This document shows, one piece after another, positions 51,600 through 61,153 of a DNA stretch of 64,000 bases. Position 1 is the stretch's first letter. Each line of letters begins with the position of its first letter. The notes under the pieces were generated by a model, which saw only the letters and a program-made list of their open reading frames with translations, was not told the origin of the DNA and searched no databases. The stretch comes from Flavitalea plasmicola (GTDB lineage Bacteria > Bacteroidota > Bacteroidia > Chitinophagales > Chitinophagaceae): contig NZ_JAUOTO010000002.1 of assembly GCF_030546645.1 (NCBI RefSeq), positions 992,001 through 1,056,000 on the forward strand. The letters run 5' to 3'. Position numbers and translations under genes: made by a program.

Positions 51600-54500
51600 C
51601 TAAAAATCCGGCTTGAATAATTCTTCAAAAGATTGATTGGCCACGTATGCCCGCTGATGCGTGATCCGGTGATCCAGCACCTTCAGCAGCAATTTCTCCC
51701 AAAGTCCGTATTCTACGTCAAACCTTCCAGCCATGGTGTTCAGCCGGTAGGGCATATTCTCCGACAGCCAGCTCTCCTTATAGTCGTCCTTGAGTCCGCC
51801 GCCCTCATCCATTACATCCTGGATAAATCCATGGCAGATGTAAGCAATATCGTAATACACGAAATCATTCTTTTTCTTATCCAGCATGGCTTCATTCCAT
51901 CGATCGCAGATGATCTTCGCCCAAATAAAACGGGTGGCCGTATAGTGGAGCAAGCGGGCCGAGACCAGCAGGGAATGGATAAAGGCGCTGTCCCTCCCAC
52001 TCTTTTCCAATGCCCTGATCAACCAGGTCTGCACTTCTTCGCTCTCCTTGCGGGCTTGCTTAAATGCTTCGATATGCGTACGGGTATTTTCCAGGTAATA
52101 CGGCGAAAAAGGGTTCGACCAACTTTCTACAATGGTCCCTCCGGGGAGGTTGGATGTATTCTTCCCGAGGCATTTGGACAGCTGGTCGATCGTACGACCC
52201 AAACCCAGCAAAGCCTCCCTTAGCTCATCGCTCGCTGCCGGGTACATTACATCGCTGTAACGCGCAGTAAAAGTTCTTTTATCCGGCGCCGTTCCCTGCC
52301 ACGCGCCTATGCACCCATAGGCCATGAACATCCAGGACGGGCGTACATACGGCTCTACGGCATCCGTCCATACCGAGGTGATAAACCCCAATGTCTGATG
52401 CTGCATACCTGCCTTCAGCGTGAGATCGATATTGTCATAAGTATAGTCCGTCGATGGATAGATATGGCCCCAGCCGGATACGGCAGGCTGAATAAAAAAT
52501 GTTCTTTTCTCTTTTAACACCGGGTCCAGGTATTGATGGATCGCCGCGGTATCAGGAGCATACTCCCATATGACAGGGATCACTTCTTTAGGGAACTTCG
52601 ACATAATGTCCGGGTAGTAAGTGTTCATATCCGTCCACGCCAGCACTGTTTTCCCGTACTTTTTCCATTCGTTTGCAACGAAGTCCAGGTGCTGCAGCCA
52701 CAATTGCTCGGAATGAATGCTGCTGTCCACGTCCTGAGATATACGATTCGTCTCCCAGGTCTCGTCGAAACCCACATGCACAAAGGGGCTGCTGAACAGC
52801 TGCGTGTACTGTTTGATCCAGTCCTGTAATATCACCTTCACCTGCGGGTTCCTGGGATCCAGTTCCTCGCCATATTTTCCGATGGCCAGTGAAGCATATT
52901 TTTCCTGTTTCAGCAAATCGTGTAAATGACCGTAAAAAGCCACAAAAGGGATCACATCCATACATCTTTCCCGGGCATAGGCGATGATCTCCTTTATCTG
53001 TTCCTGCGTATAAGCCGCGCCATAGTTCATCCCCTCATATCCCTTCATGGCAATGCTCACCTCGTTGTAGAAATAATATTGGTTCACTTTCCACTTCGAC
53101 AGGAAGCTGATCTGCCGTTTGATCTCCTCCACCGTCGGCAATCCGCCATGGGCAAAGTCCATCATCACGCCCCGGTGAGGCAGTGCAGGCTGGTCCTCTA
53201 TTTCTACAAAGGGCAACGACGCCTGCCCGCCTGACAACTGGCGGATGGTCTGCACGGCATAGTAAAGCCCGGCGGCAGTGTGGGCATTTACCCGTATGCC
53301 CTGGGCATCGACAACTAATTTATAATATTCTTTATTTGCTTCTTTTCCGTCTATTGTCCAACGAAGCGAGGTACCAACGCGGGCGGCGGCACCCTTGTTT
53401 TTTTCCCTAAGGATGTCTTTTAGTTCATTCAGGGCAAACCTCATCTCCGGAGTGGTATTGGCTGGAACGTTAACAGAGAGTCCCGCCAGTGCCAGCTGAC
53501 CTTCCCCATAGGCGATATGCTGCGGCGCCGGCAGCAGGACAGGCTGCGGCGTCACTGTTCCGCCACCCAAAAGTTTGTACACTTCACAGCCAGCCAGTAA
53601 AAAAGCGCCCACGCCGTATACATTCGTGCTTTCATAGTCCACCTGGTCGGGCCTGTCCGAGATCGCCTGCACATACCCCAGCTTACCATCCGGATGCACC
53701 GAGCTGGTCAGCGCCATCCAGGCTTTCAGGACGACAGGTTCATATTTCTCGCGCTGCAGCACACCGTGGTTGATGCCCCAGGCCAGGGCATAACAATAGA
53801 AGCCTGTGCCGCTGGTCTCTTTGCTGGTGAAAGCGCCAGGGTCCAGCAGAGAAGCATGCCAGGTCCCGTCAGGCTGCTGGAGCCCCGCGATCCTGGCCGC
53901 CATGGCTTGAAATTGCTGCTCGAACTTTTTCCGTCCCCGATAGCCGGAAGACATATTCTCCAGCATCCTGGCCAGTCCTCCCATTACCCAGCCATTGCCT
54001 CTCGACCAGAATACTTTGGCTCCATTGGCTTCCTTCCTGCCAAAAAAAGTGCTGTCCCTGAAAAAGAGGCTTTCGCCCGGATCGAACAAGTAAGCCGAGG
54101 TCTTCCACCACAGGCTATCGGCCTTCTTCAGGTAACGCATATCGCCCGTGGCCGTCGAAAGATAGGCAAGGGCAGGCGGCCCCATGTACAGTGCGTCACA
54201 CCATGCCCATTCATGAAAATAAACTTTATTCTTAAAGGCCAATGATTCATCAAAACGCCTTGCAACAATGGTATCCGCCTGTTCCTTGAAATTTTTGATC
54301 ATCTTCGGCTCCCGGTATTTCATATACAACAGGGAGTACATCTGCCCGACACAGTAGTCATCTGCAAACAAACGATGCTCGCCCGTCTGCCAGCCATTAC
54401 CTTCGCCTATTTCATACAACCACCGGTGATATTTTTCTTCATTGCTCAACTTCGCCCATGCCGCCATACCTGTATACAGTGAGGCATCTTCCCATTCATT

Positions 54501-54653
54501 CTTCACGTACGGGTTACGACCGGCCTTAAATTCCATGATCTGCCAGTCCGCCACCCGCTTCATGTAGTCTATGATACCGGCTTTATTATCCTGAGACCAT
54601 ATATTTCCGGCGATGAGAAGAGAAAACAAAGCAGTATACACTTTCCTCGACAT
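51600..54653 (-). CDS. GH105 unsaturated uronyl hydrolase fused to a GH20-type beta-N-acetylhexosaminidase
   Basis: 1017 residues with a signal peptide. Residues about 25-365 are a GH88/GH105 barrel: ADDYCVGQMY (D98/D99), WCDALYMGPP (D153) and FWSRGNGWVMGG. Residues about 372-490 form a GH20b-like domain. From 492 there is a GH20 catalytic barrel (HRGVMMDFAHGGLPTVEEIK) with the catalytic pair in VHVGFDETWE (D630, E631). The C-terminal 200 residues are helical. One chain would thus remove an unsaturated uronyl residue and then an N-acetylhexosamine, alternating as in a repeating uronate-HexNAc polymer. The fusion gives the clearest clue to the substrate of this locus. Confidence 0.82.
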   Translation of the reverse strand: MSRKVYTALFSLLIAGNIWSQDNKAGIIDYMKRVADWQIMEFKAGRNPYVKNEWEDASLYTGMAAWAKLSNEEKYHRWLYEIGEGNGWQTGEHRLFADDYCVGQMYSLLYMKYREPKMIKNFKEQADTIVARRFDESLAFKNKVYFHEWAWCDALYMGPPALAYLSTATGDMRYLKKADSLWWKTSAYLFDPGESLFFRDSTFFGRKEANGAKVFWSRGNGWVMGGLARMLENMSSGYRGRKKFEQQFQAMAARIAGLQQPDGTWHASLLDPGAFTSKETSGTGFYCYALAWGINHGVLQREKYEPVVLKAWMALTSSVHPDGKLGYVQAISDRPDQVDYESTNVYGVGAFLLAGCEVYKLLGGGTVTPQPVLLPAPQHIAYGEGQLALAGLSVNVPANTTPEMRFALNELKDILREKNKGAAARVGTSLRWTIDGKEANKEYYKLVVDAQGIRVNAHTAAGLYYAVQTIRQLSGGQASLPFVEIEDQPALPHRGVMMDFAHGGLPTVEEIKRQISFLSKWKVNQYYFYNEVSIAMKGYEGMNYGAAYTQEQIKEIIAYARERCMDVIPFVAFYGHLHDLLKQEKYASLAIGKYGEELDPRNPQVKVILQDWIKQYTQLFSSPFVHVGFDETWETNRISQDVDSSIHSEQLWLQHLDFVANEWKKYGKTVLAWTDMNTYYPDIMSKFPKEVIPVIWEYAPDTAAIHQYLDPVLKEKRTFFIQPAVSGWGHIYPSTDYTYDNIDLTLKAGMQHQTLGFITSVWTDAVEPYVRPSWMFMAYGCIGAWQGTAPDKRTFTARYSDVMYPAASDELREALLGLGRTIDQLSKCLGKNTSNLPGGTIVESWSNPFSPYYLENTRTHIEAFKQARKESEEVQTWLIRALEKSGRDSAFIHSLLVSARLLHYTATRFIWAKIICDRWNEAMLDKKKNDFVYYDIAYICHGFIQDVMDEGGGLKDDYKESWLSENMPYRLNTMAGRFDVEYGLWEKLLLKVLDHRITHQRAYVANQSFEELFKPDF

Positions 54654-54674
54654 GTACAGTTTTCTTTAAATATA

Positions 54675-56255
54675 CTAATTAACATCCCACCAGAGTCTCG
54701 TCGCACAATTATCGGGGCCGCCCAGCTTCTGTATGGCCCTGTTCACCGCATCGCCGTTGGTTTGTTTCTCGGGATCCAGGTAAGGCATACGTTTGATCGT
54801 GGTTCCCGCCGGAACGTCCGGGTTGTCGCTGTGCAGCACGGGGTAAAGTTCCGGCAAATTGGTCCTGCGGACCTCTGCCCATCCTTCCATGCCATCAGGC
54901 CATAGTGCCAGGTACTTCTGCTGTGCTATCTGCTTGCGCTGCATCGTTGCATCGGCATCCCACAGCACGGGATAGTCATTTACAGCAGGAGAACCCATCA
55001 GGTCTCCCGGAGGCGCCGGCGTAGCCGTATTGTTGACATAAGCATCGATGACAGTCTGATCCGTAATGCCCCATTGCGCCATGGATGTCCGGATACCCGT
55101 CTCATACAACGACTGGGCGGTGCCCCCCATATTCCAGCCATTGAGCGCACCTTCCGCGCGCAGGAAATAAGCTTCCGCGGCATGCATGATATCCTGGTGC
55201 ACGTCATATACGGTCTTCCAGACGCCATTGCTGTAGCTGCACCAGCGGGTGCCCATATTGGAAGTATAAGGCCGGGTATTACCCACCAGCACCTTCTCGC
55301 TGACATAAAGCCCATTCCGCAGGCCATTGTATTTCCCATCGGCTGTCGACGGCTGCCAGAAGATAGGCATGCGGGGATCATTGTACCCCTTTTGCATGGA
55401 GAGCATGGTCGCGCTGGCACGGATATCCTCCCAACCGGCGATAACAGCCAGTCCATTGTATTCGTTATACGTCTTTGTTGACTTAGGCATATATGCATCG
55501 GTGGCAATATCCGTCATCACACCGCCGGCAACCGCAGCTTCCGCCTGCGTCTTCGCGGTGGCTGCATCTACACCCGAGATCCGCAATGCCAGCCGAAGCC
55601 TTAAAGTATTCGCAAATTTGATCCAGGCAGACACCGGGTCGGCCTGCTTGCCATATACGAGATCATAGGACCCGAAAGGTTTCTCTCCCACATGATTCTT
55701 CAGCACCGTGACAGCAGCATCCAGTTTTTTGAAAAAATCATAGTAGATGGAATCCTGGCGGTCGTACTCTACGACGCGCTTGCCATTGGCCGCCTGGGAG
55801 TAAGGGACAGGTCCGAAATAATCAGTGATGCGATGGAAGACCCATACCCACCAGATATTGGCCAGCGCATTTTCGGCAGAGGCGGCATCCGTTCCGGCCA
55901 TGATCGTCCTCAGTTGAGGAGCTGCAGCAACATAGGCAGGGTTCCAGCAGGCAGGCATCCAGGCGGGAACGACGACATACCGGTCTGTAGGGAAAGATTG
56001 TGCCGCCTGGCCAAAGAATTGAGAATATACGCTGGCGATCGTCCCCTCCCCGATCTCGAAATTGTCAGGGCTAAGCGTCGGAGACATTTGCGCATAGGCA
56101 AACATGTTTGGATACTGCGCGGGGGTAACAAGCGCTATTGTAGACGGATCTGCATTCATTTCCGCAAACTTCTTCGTACATCCGCCCAGGCTGACAGCCA
56201 GGAAGAGAAAGAACAACCCGTTCCGCATATTTCGAATATTAATTATTTTAAACAT
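54675..56255 (-). CDS. SusD/RagB-like outer-membrane glycan-binding lipoprotein
   Basis: 526 residues with a lipoprotein signal (FFLFLAVSLGGCTKKF; an internal ATG at 56228 is an alternative start). The body shows SusD-family features: an N-terminal NADPS segment, ENALANIWWVWVFHRITDYF, and the C-terminal RKQIAQQKYLALWPDGMEGW. It covers the SusC channel from outside and delivers oligosaccharides to it. It starts 13 bases after the SusC gene. The ligand is presumably the uronate-HexNAc polymer degraded by the enzymes downstream. Confidence 0.92.
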   Translation of the reverse strand: MFKIINIRNMRNGLFFLFLAVSLGGCTKKFAEMNADPSTIALVTPAQYPNMFAYAQMSPTLSPDNFEIGEGTIASVYSQFFGQAAQSFPTDRYVVVPAWMPACWNPAYVAAAPQLRTIMAGTDAASAENALANIWWVWVFHRITDYFGPVPYSQAANGKRVVEYDRQDSIYYDFFKKLDAAVTVLKNHVGEKPFGSYDLVYGKQADPVSAWIKFANTLRLRLALRISGVDAATAKTQAEAAVAGGVMTDIATDAYMPKSTKTYNEYNGLAVIAGWEDIRASATMLSMQKGYNDPRMPIFWQPSTADGKYNGLRNGLYVSEKVLVGNTRPYTSNMGTRWCSYSNGVWKTVYDVHQDIMHAAEAYFLRAEGALNGWNMGGTAQSLYETGIRTSMAQWGITDQTVIDAYVNNTATPAPPGDLMGSPAVNDYPVLWDADATMQRKQIAQQKYLALWPDGMEGWAEVRRTNLPELYPVLHSDNPDVPAGTTIKRMPYLDPEKQTNGDAVNRAIQKLGGPDNCATRLWWDVN

Positions 56256-56268
56256 TGTCGGCGTTTTT

Positions 56269-59200
56269 TTAGAATGAAAGTTTCAGGTTCAGGCCCATGC
56301 TTCTCGTCGTGGGAAGATTGAAATATTCCGCGCCCTGGTAGTTGCTGTTACCAAAGCTGGCTTCAGGATCGATACCCAGCTTCCGCTTGCCGATGCCAGG
56401 AATATCCAGCGTGGATTTTCCTCTGTAAAGGAAGAGCAGGTTCCTGGCGACAAAGCTCAGCTTGGCGGCTTTCAGGAATGACGGCAGCCGTTTGAAGTCA
56501 TATCCCAGCGTCAGCTCCCGTATGCGTACATTGGTCGCATCATACGTAAAGAACTCGGCCTTTGCATAATTGCCCTGCGTCACGCTCTGCCACAATTGCT
56601 GTGCGCTGATGGCCTTGGTATTGGCTCCCCCGTTCACACCGCTTACCCCCGGCAGGACCAGCGTTGCGCCATCACGGTATTTTGCCGTATAGTCAGCCAT
56701 ACCGGCGTAAGCCAGCTGCGATTCAGTACCGGAAACGATCACTCCGCCGAACTTACCGTCCACCAGTATGCCCAGGCTCCATCCCTTATAATTGAAAGTA
56801 TTACTGAAGCCGATGGTATAGTTGGGGTTGAAGTTGCCTACGCTGGAAATGGCCGATGTATAGGCTGGCAGGCCCGTGGCGCTATCCATCACCAGCTGCC
56901 CCTTGCTGGAACGCTGCCATTTGTAGCCATACAGGTCTCCGTATGAGCCGCCCACTGCTACCCGGGGAGTGGCCGTGCGGACATTGTCATTCGATCCCAG
57001 GTAAATAAAGGGTACACCGTCCGCCAGGGAGATCACCTTGTTGGTGTTCAAGGCATAGTTCAGCGATACATTCCAGCTGAAATCGCGTGTTTTTACGGGC
57101 TGCGCGTTCAATACCACTTCAAAGCCCGAGTTCTGGATATTACCTGCGTTTATATATTGCGAAGAGTATCCGGATGAGGCGGGTGTCGTCACCATCAGCA
57201 GCTGGTTCTTCGAATTCGTCTTGTAATAAGTAAGGTCCACCCCCAGCCTGTCCTGCCAGAAACGCCATTCTGTTCCTACCTCCAGCGCCGTAGTGATCTC
57301 AGGCTTCAATGTAGGCAACATTTGGGAATTCTGACTGGCAATATAACCCCCGAAGCCGCCCGGTATGAAATTGAATGTTTGCGCCAGCAGAAAAGGATCG
57401 GCGTCATTACCTACCCTCGTCAGCGACCCTCTGACCTTAGCCAGGCTGATCCAGGATGGCATGGTCAGCATGTCCGACAGGATAGCCGACAATCCAATGG
57501 AAGGATAAAAATAATGGTACGGTTCGGGGATCGTGCTGGACCAGTCTTCCCTGGCCGTTATGTCCAGGTTGATAAAATCCTTAAAGGAGAATTGCGCCGT
57601 ACCGTAGACAGACTGCAGCTGACGCTTGACGGTGAAATCCGTCTCCTTCAATGTGCTGGCATATTTCAGGTCGTATTTGTTATTGTAAAGAAGTCCATCG
57701 GCCGCCATGATACGACGTCTGCTTCCTCTATCCAGCAGCGCGGTGCCGATGTTGTAAGTCACTTTCAGGTCCCGGGTGATATTGTTGTTGCCGTTCAGCA
57801 GGACGTCGAAGTTCCTTTCCGATACAAAATTATATTCCTCTGAATAATACCCTCCCGGCTGCCGGGCATAGTTCACCGTATTATTGGCATATCTCGAGGT
57901 ATTGAAATCATTGTAGCTGTCCGAGCTGACACGGCCCTGGATATTCAGCCAGTCCGTAAGCTTATATTTCAGGGACAGCAGACCGATGATCCGGCTCCTG
58001 TTCTCGTCACGATGCGTATTGTTCACTGTCCAGTAAGGGTTCATGATCACCGGGTTGGTGGCAGTCCAGAAAGTGGGTGTTTCCACCCCCGCTACATCCA
58101 CGGTCCTATAATCCTTCAGGTCTTTCTGGTTGACGGTGGTAGGGATGCTGTACACGTTGGCAGCCACCAGACCATCTCCCCCTACGCCGGGTTTGTTGTA
58201 AATATCCTGGACGATATAAGTCACCTTCGCATCCGCCGACAGCCTGTCGGAAAGATTGATGCTAAAGCGTCCATTGAAAGTATTTCGCATCAGCCGGTTG
58301 CCGGGCACGATGCCGGTGGCGTTATTATTGGCATAGGAAAGATAGCTTTGCACCTTATCCGACCCAGCCGTCACCCCGATGGCATTGTTGGTAGACACAG
58401 CCGTCCGGTAGAAATCTTTGATGTTATTGGGAAATGCCTGCAGGTTCACCGTCTTACCCCTCCAGTCCGTTACAGACTGACCTGTTACCTTCTCTCCCCA
58501 GCTATTGCCTGTGGCGGTGCTATATGCTCCGTCAGTACCCTGGCTATACTGGCTTTGCAGCTTAGGTATGCTGAAAGCCCTGTCAGCGGTAACGCCGGAA
58601 TTAAGGCTCACGCTCAATTTTCCCGCCCTGCCTTTTTTCGTGGTGATCATGATCACGCCGTTGGCCGCCCGGCTGCCATATAAGGCCGCACCGGCAGCGC
58701 CTTTTAATACGGACATCGATTCGATATCGTCCGGATTGATATTGGACAAACCGTCGCTGCCGCTCTGACCCTGGTTCGTTGACCCGGCATCATCCTTCAC
58801 TTCTCCCGAAACAGACTGGTTGTCTATGGCTACTCCGTCCACCACGATCAAGGCATTATTATTACTCTGAATGCTTCTGTTGCCCCGCAAGAGCACACGT
58901 GTGGCACCACCGGGACCGTTGGCCGAAGGTGTGATGGTAAGGCCCGCTACCTTGCCGGACAACGTATTGGCAAAGCTGGCATCCCTCACCTCATTGATCT
59001 GATCGCCACTGACCCGCTGGGCGGAATACGTAAGGGATTTCGCCGTACGCTGAATGCCCAGGGCCGTCACCACTACTTCTCCCATACCTTTCCGATCCTG
59101 CACGAGCGAAATGACAATATTGGCGCTTCCGGCATCCACCGGCTGCTCCACAGCGACATATCCAACAGATGAAATAATAAGAATGGCCTTTTCCGAAGGA

Positions 59201-59394
59201 ATGTTCAGGGTGAACCAGCCGTCATCATTGGTAGTAACCCCACCTCTTTTACCTTTAATGGTCACAGTCACGCCTGCAAGCGGCTTACCAGTCTGTTGAT
59301 CCATTACCCGCCCGCGGATGGTCTCTGTGGGAGCCGCCATCAGTCGTCCGATGAAGCCCAGGAGCAGGCACATGCAAAGCATTTTTACACGCAT
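56269..59394 (-). CDS. SusC/RagA-family TonB-dependent outer-membrane transporter
   Basis: 1041 residues. After the signal peptide comes a carboxypeptidase-like beta domain (TIRGRVMDQQTGKPLAGVTV), then the plug domain (SGKVAGLTITPSANGPGGAT and VDGVAIDNQ) and a 22-strand barrel ending GLNLKLSF. It imports large oligosaccharides with energy from TonB. It is the first gene of a 15-gene operon that runs to 34,780. No sigma/anti-sigma pair is adjacent; a shared operator-like motif lies 213-231 bases upstream. Confidence 0.95.
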   Translation of the reverse strand: MRVKMLCMCLLLGFIGRLMAAPTETIRGRVMDQQTGKPLAGVTVTIKGKRGGVTTNDDGWFTLNIPSEKAILIISSVGYVAVEQPVDAGSANIVISLVQDRKGMGEVVVTALGIQRTAKSLTYSAQRVSGDQINEVRDASFANTLSGKVAGLTITPSANGPGGATRVLLRGNRSIQSNNNALIVVDGVAIDNQSVSGEVKDDAGSTNQGQSGSDGLSNINPDDIESMSVLKGAAGAALYGSRAANGVIMITTKKGRAGKLSVSLNSGVTADRAFSIPKLQSQYSQGTDGAYSTATGNSWGEKVTGQSVTDWRGKTVNLQAFPNNIKDFYRTAVSTNNAIGVTAGSDKVQSYLSYANNNATGIVPGNRLMRNTFNGRFSINLSDRLSADAKVTYIVQDIYNKPGVGGDGLVAANVYSIPTTVNQKDLKDYRTVDVAGVETPTFWTATNPVIMNPYWTVNNTHRDENRSRIIGLLSLKYKLTDWLNIQGRVSSDSYNDFNTSRYANNTVNYARQPGGYYSEEYNFVSERNFDVLLNGNNNITRDLKVTYNIGTALLDRGSRRRIMAADGLLYNNKYDLKYASTLKETDFTVKRQLQSVYGTAQFSFKDFINLDITAREDWSSTIPEPYHYFYPSIGLSAILSDMLTMPSWISLAKVRGSLTRVGNDADPFLLAQTFNFIPGGFGGYIASQNSQMLPTLKPEITTALEVGTEWRFWQDRLGVDLTYYKTNSKNQLLMVTTPASSGYSSQYINAGNIQNSGFEVVLNAQPVKTRDFSWNVSLNYALNTNKVISLADGVPFIYLGSNDNVRTATPRVAVGGSYGDLYGYKWQRSSKGQLVMDSATGLPAYTSAISSVGNFNPNYTIGFSNTFNYKGWSLGILVDGKFGGVIVSGTESQLAYAGMADYTAKYRDGATLVLPGVSGVNGGANTKAISAQQLWQSVTQGNYAKAEFFTYDATNVRIRELTLGYDFKRLPSFLKAAKLSFVARNLLFLYRGKSTLDIPGIGKRKLGIDPEASFGNSNYQGAEYFNLPTTRSMGLNLKLSF

Positions 59395-59606
59395 AAGTTG
59401 TTATGTTTTGGTTGTTTAAAAGCTGTTATTCTCATATAGGCAAAGCTTTTCCGGGCGGTGATCACACCCGCGATCATTAGCAAACAGACTAAATTATGAG
59501 GATAAAATTCTTAGGATAAATTAATGGTCTACGCCAGCCATTTCAATTCAACTAACCGAAATTAAAAATTTAACAGAGAAAAAATATTCAATAATCCATT
59601 CAATGT

Positions 59607-59625
59607 GTATACTTTTTTAACATCC
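59607..59625 (-). promoter_or_regulatory. Shared regulon motif, copy 2 (SusC operon)
   Basis: Plus-strand GTATACTTTTTTAACATCC, the closest match to both other copies. It lies in the 241-base gap 59395-59635 upstream of SusC. Apart from this motif the gap is A+T-rich and no convincing TAnnTTTG element was found in it. Confidence 0.55.
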
Positions 59626-59635
59626 TTCGGTACGC

Positions 59636-60994
59636 TTAATATTTGAACACTTTTCCATCTGCCATTACTTCCTGCGTATGCTCATCAAACGTTGCCCTGG
59701 CGCCAGTCTTCACGGCTGCATTGGTCATAATATTCGCAATGGAATGATAATAGCCGGCCTCTACGGGAGCATTAGGTTGTTTACGGCTCCTGATACATTC
59801 CATCCAGTTGCGGACATGGGCCGATGTGTATTCGTCACCACCCGCATTGGCGCGTGTATCGATGGGAGCCATCCTGTCGACCAGGTCCCGTTCGGGCAGC
59901 AAGTTAGGGGGCATGCCCATTTCTTTGCCCATGGCCTCGGTCAACCCACCCTTGGGTGAGATCTTGTTGGTGTTGAGGTTCAGCTCGCCGCCGTTGGAAT
60001 AATAGATCTCGGTTGTTATTTCATCGCCATTATTCACACGGGACATGAATATGACCTGGAACCCTTTTGACAGGTCGTCAGCAGGGCCATAATCAAAGAC
60101 GGCCGTAGTCGTGTCCCAATTGGTTCTGCCATCCCTCCACGTATAGATGCCGCCGTTGGCCACTACGCTCCGGGGGTGGTGCAGCCCGGTGTACCAATGC
60201 ACCGTATCGATCTGGTGGGACATCCATTGCCCCGGCTGACCCGATGAGTAAGGCCAGAAAAGACGATATTCCAGGTACTTCCGCGGATCAAAAGACTCGT
60301 AGGGCCTGTTCAGCAAAAAACGTTTCCAGTCAAGGTCCTCTTCCCTGCATTTCGCGACCAGGGCAGGCCTGCGCCAACGTCCCGGCTGGTTAACATTCCA
60401 GGTGAGCTCCACCGTGGTGATGGGCCCAAATTTGCCTGATGCAATAAAATCCGCTGCTGCCTGGTAATTTTTTCCGCTGCGCCGCTGTGATCCAATCTGT
60501 ACGATACAACCCGACCGCCGTACGGCCCCCAGGGCCATACGGGCATCTTCCATTGTCTCGGCAAATGGTTTTTCACAATACACATCGCATTTCGCCTGTA
60601 CTGCCTCCACCGTATGCAATGCATGCTGGAAGTCGGCCGTACTGATAAATACACCGTCAATACTTTTCCTGTCGAACAGCTCGTCGTTATTCCTGCAAGC
60701 CTGTACGGCGTGCCCCAATTTGTTCGTAAGGTATTCACGACCTTCCTCTCTGCGTAATTTCCAGATATCGCTGAGCGCGACGATGTCGAAGTTCAATTCC
60801 TTATAATGTTGCAGAAAGCTGGGCAGGTGCGCATTCCTGAACCGATCTGAAAATCCCACCACGCCGAGGTTCACCCTGTCGTTGGCTCCGATGATACGGC
60901 GATAACTGGCCGCGCTAAGGCCCATCGTTCCCAAATAAGCGCCTGCCGCCGTCAGCGTCGAGCGCTTTATAAAATCCCTGCGTGTTTCGGACAT
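59636..60994 (-). CDS. Tat-exported Gfo/Idh/MocA-family oxidoreductase (separate unit)
   Basis: 452 residues with a twin-arginine signal (ETRRDFIKRSTLTAAGAYLG). The nucleotide-binding part begins NLGVVGFSDRFRNAHLPSF; the VYCEKPFAE motif holds the catalytic-site lysine. The long C-terminal domain (SGQPGQWMSHQIDTVHWYTG) is typical of exported Gfo/Idh/MocA proteins in Bacteroidota and Planctomycetes. It forms its own transcription unit, with a promoter and the shared motif upstream, so it belongs to the same regulon as the SusC operon. Reaction and substrate unknown. Confidence 0.85.
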   Translation of the reverse strand: MSETRRDFIKRSTLTAAGAYLGTMGLSAASYRRIIGANDRVNLGVVGFSDRFRNAHLPSFLQHYKELNFDIVALSDIWKLRREEGREYLTNKLGHAVQACRNNDELFDRKSIDGVFISTADFQHALHTVEAVQAKCDVYCEKPFAETMEDARMALGAVRRSGCIVQIGSQRRSGKNYQAAADFIASGKFGPITTVELTWNVNQPGRWRRPALVAKCREEDLDWKRFLLNRPYESFDPRKYLEYRLFWPYSSGQPGQWMSHQIDTVHWYTGLHHPRSVVANGGIYTWRDGRTNWDTTTAVFDYGPADDLSKGFQVIFMSRVNNGDEITTEIYYSNGGELNLNTNKISPKGGLTEAMGKEMGMPPNLLPERDLVDRMAPIDTRANAGGDEYTSAHVRNWMECIRSRKQPNAPVEAGYYHSIANIMTNAAVKTGARATFDEHTQEVMADGKVFKY

Positions 60995-61011
60995 AGCAAC
61001 AACCTTTGTAT

Positions 61012-61038
61012 CAAAACTATAAAGTTGAAAGCCGCAAA
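61012..61038 (-). promoter_or_regulatory. Promoter of the exported oxidoreductase gene at 60994
   Basis: Minus-strand TTTG (61038-61035), 15 bases, then TAGTTTTG (61019-61012), matching TAnnTTTG; the spacer is somewhat short. The ATG is 17 bases downstream of the -7 element. Confidence 0.45.
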
Positions 61039-61061
61039 AAATTCGAAATTCTATTTAAAAC

Positions 61062-61080
61062 GTATACTATTTTAACATCC
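61062..61080 (-). promoter_or_regulatory. Shared regulon motif, copy 3 (exported oxidoreductase gene)
   Basis: Plus-strand GTATACTATTTTAACATCC. It lies 68-86 bases upstream of the start codon and just upstream of the promoter at 61012-61038, a position suited to an activator. Confidence 0.55.
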
Positions 61081-61082
61081 GG

Positions 61083-61130
61083 CAAAAAAACAACCCGGCC
61101 GGTTCCGTTGTTTGGAAGCCTGGCCGGGTA
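61083..61130 (-). terminator. Rho-independent terminator after the second DHDPS-family gene
   Basis: ACCCGGCC (61093-61100) and GGCCGGGT (61122-61129) form a GC stem with further pairing inside (GGTTCC with GGAAGCC). On the minus strand it is followed by a run of seven T (61090-61084). It ends the gene at 61154 and separates it from the oxidoreductase unit. Confidence 0.75.
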
Positions 61131-61153
61131 AAAGATAAATTTTCAACTATCTG

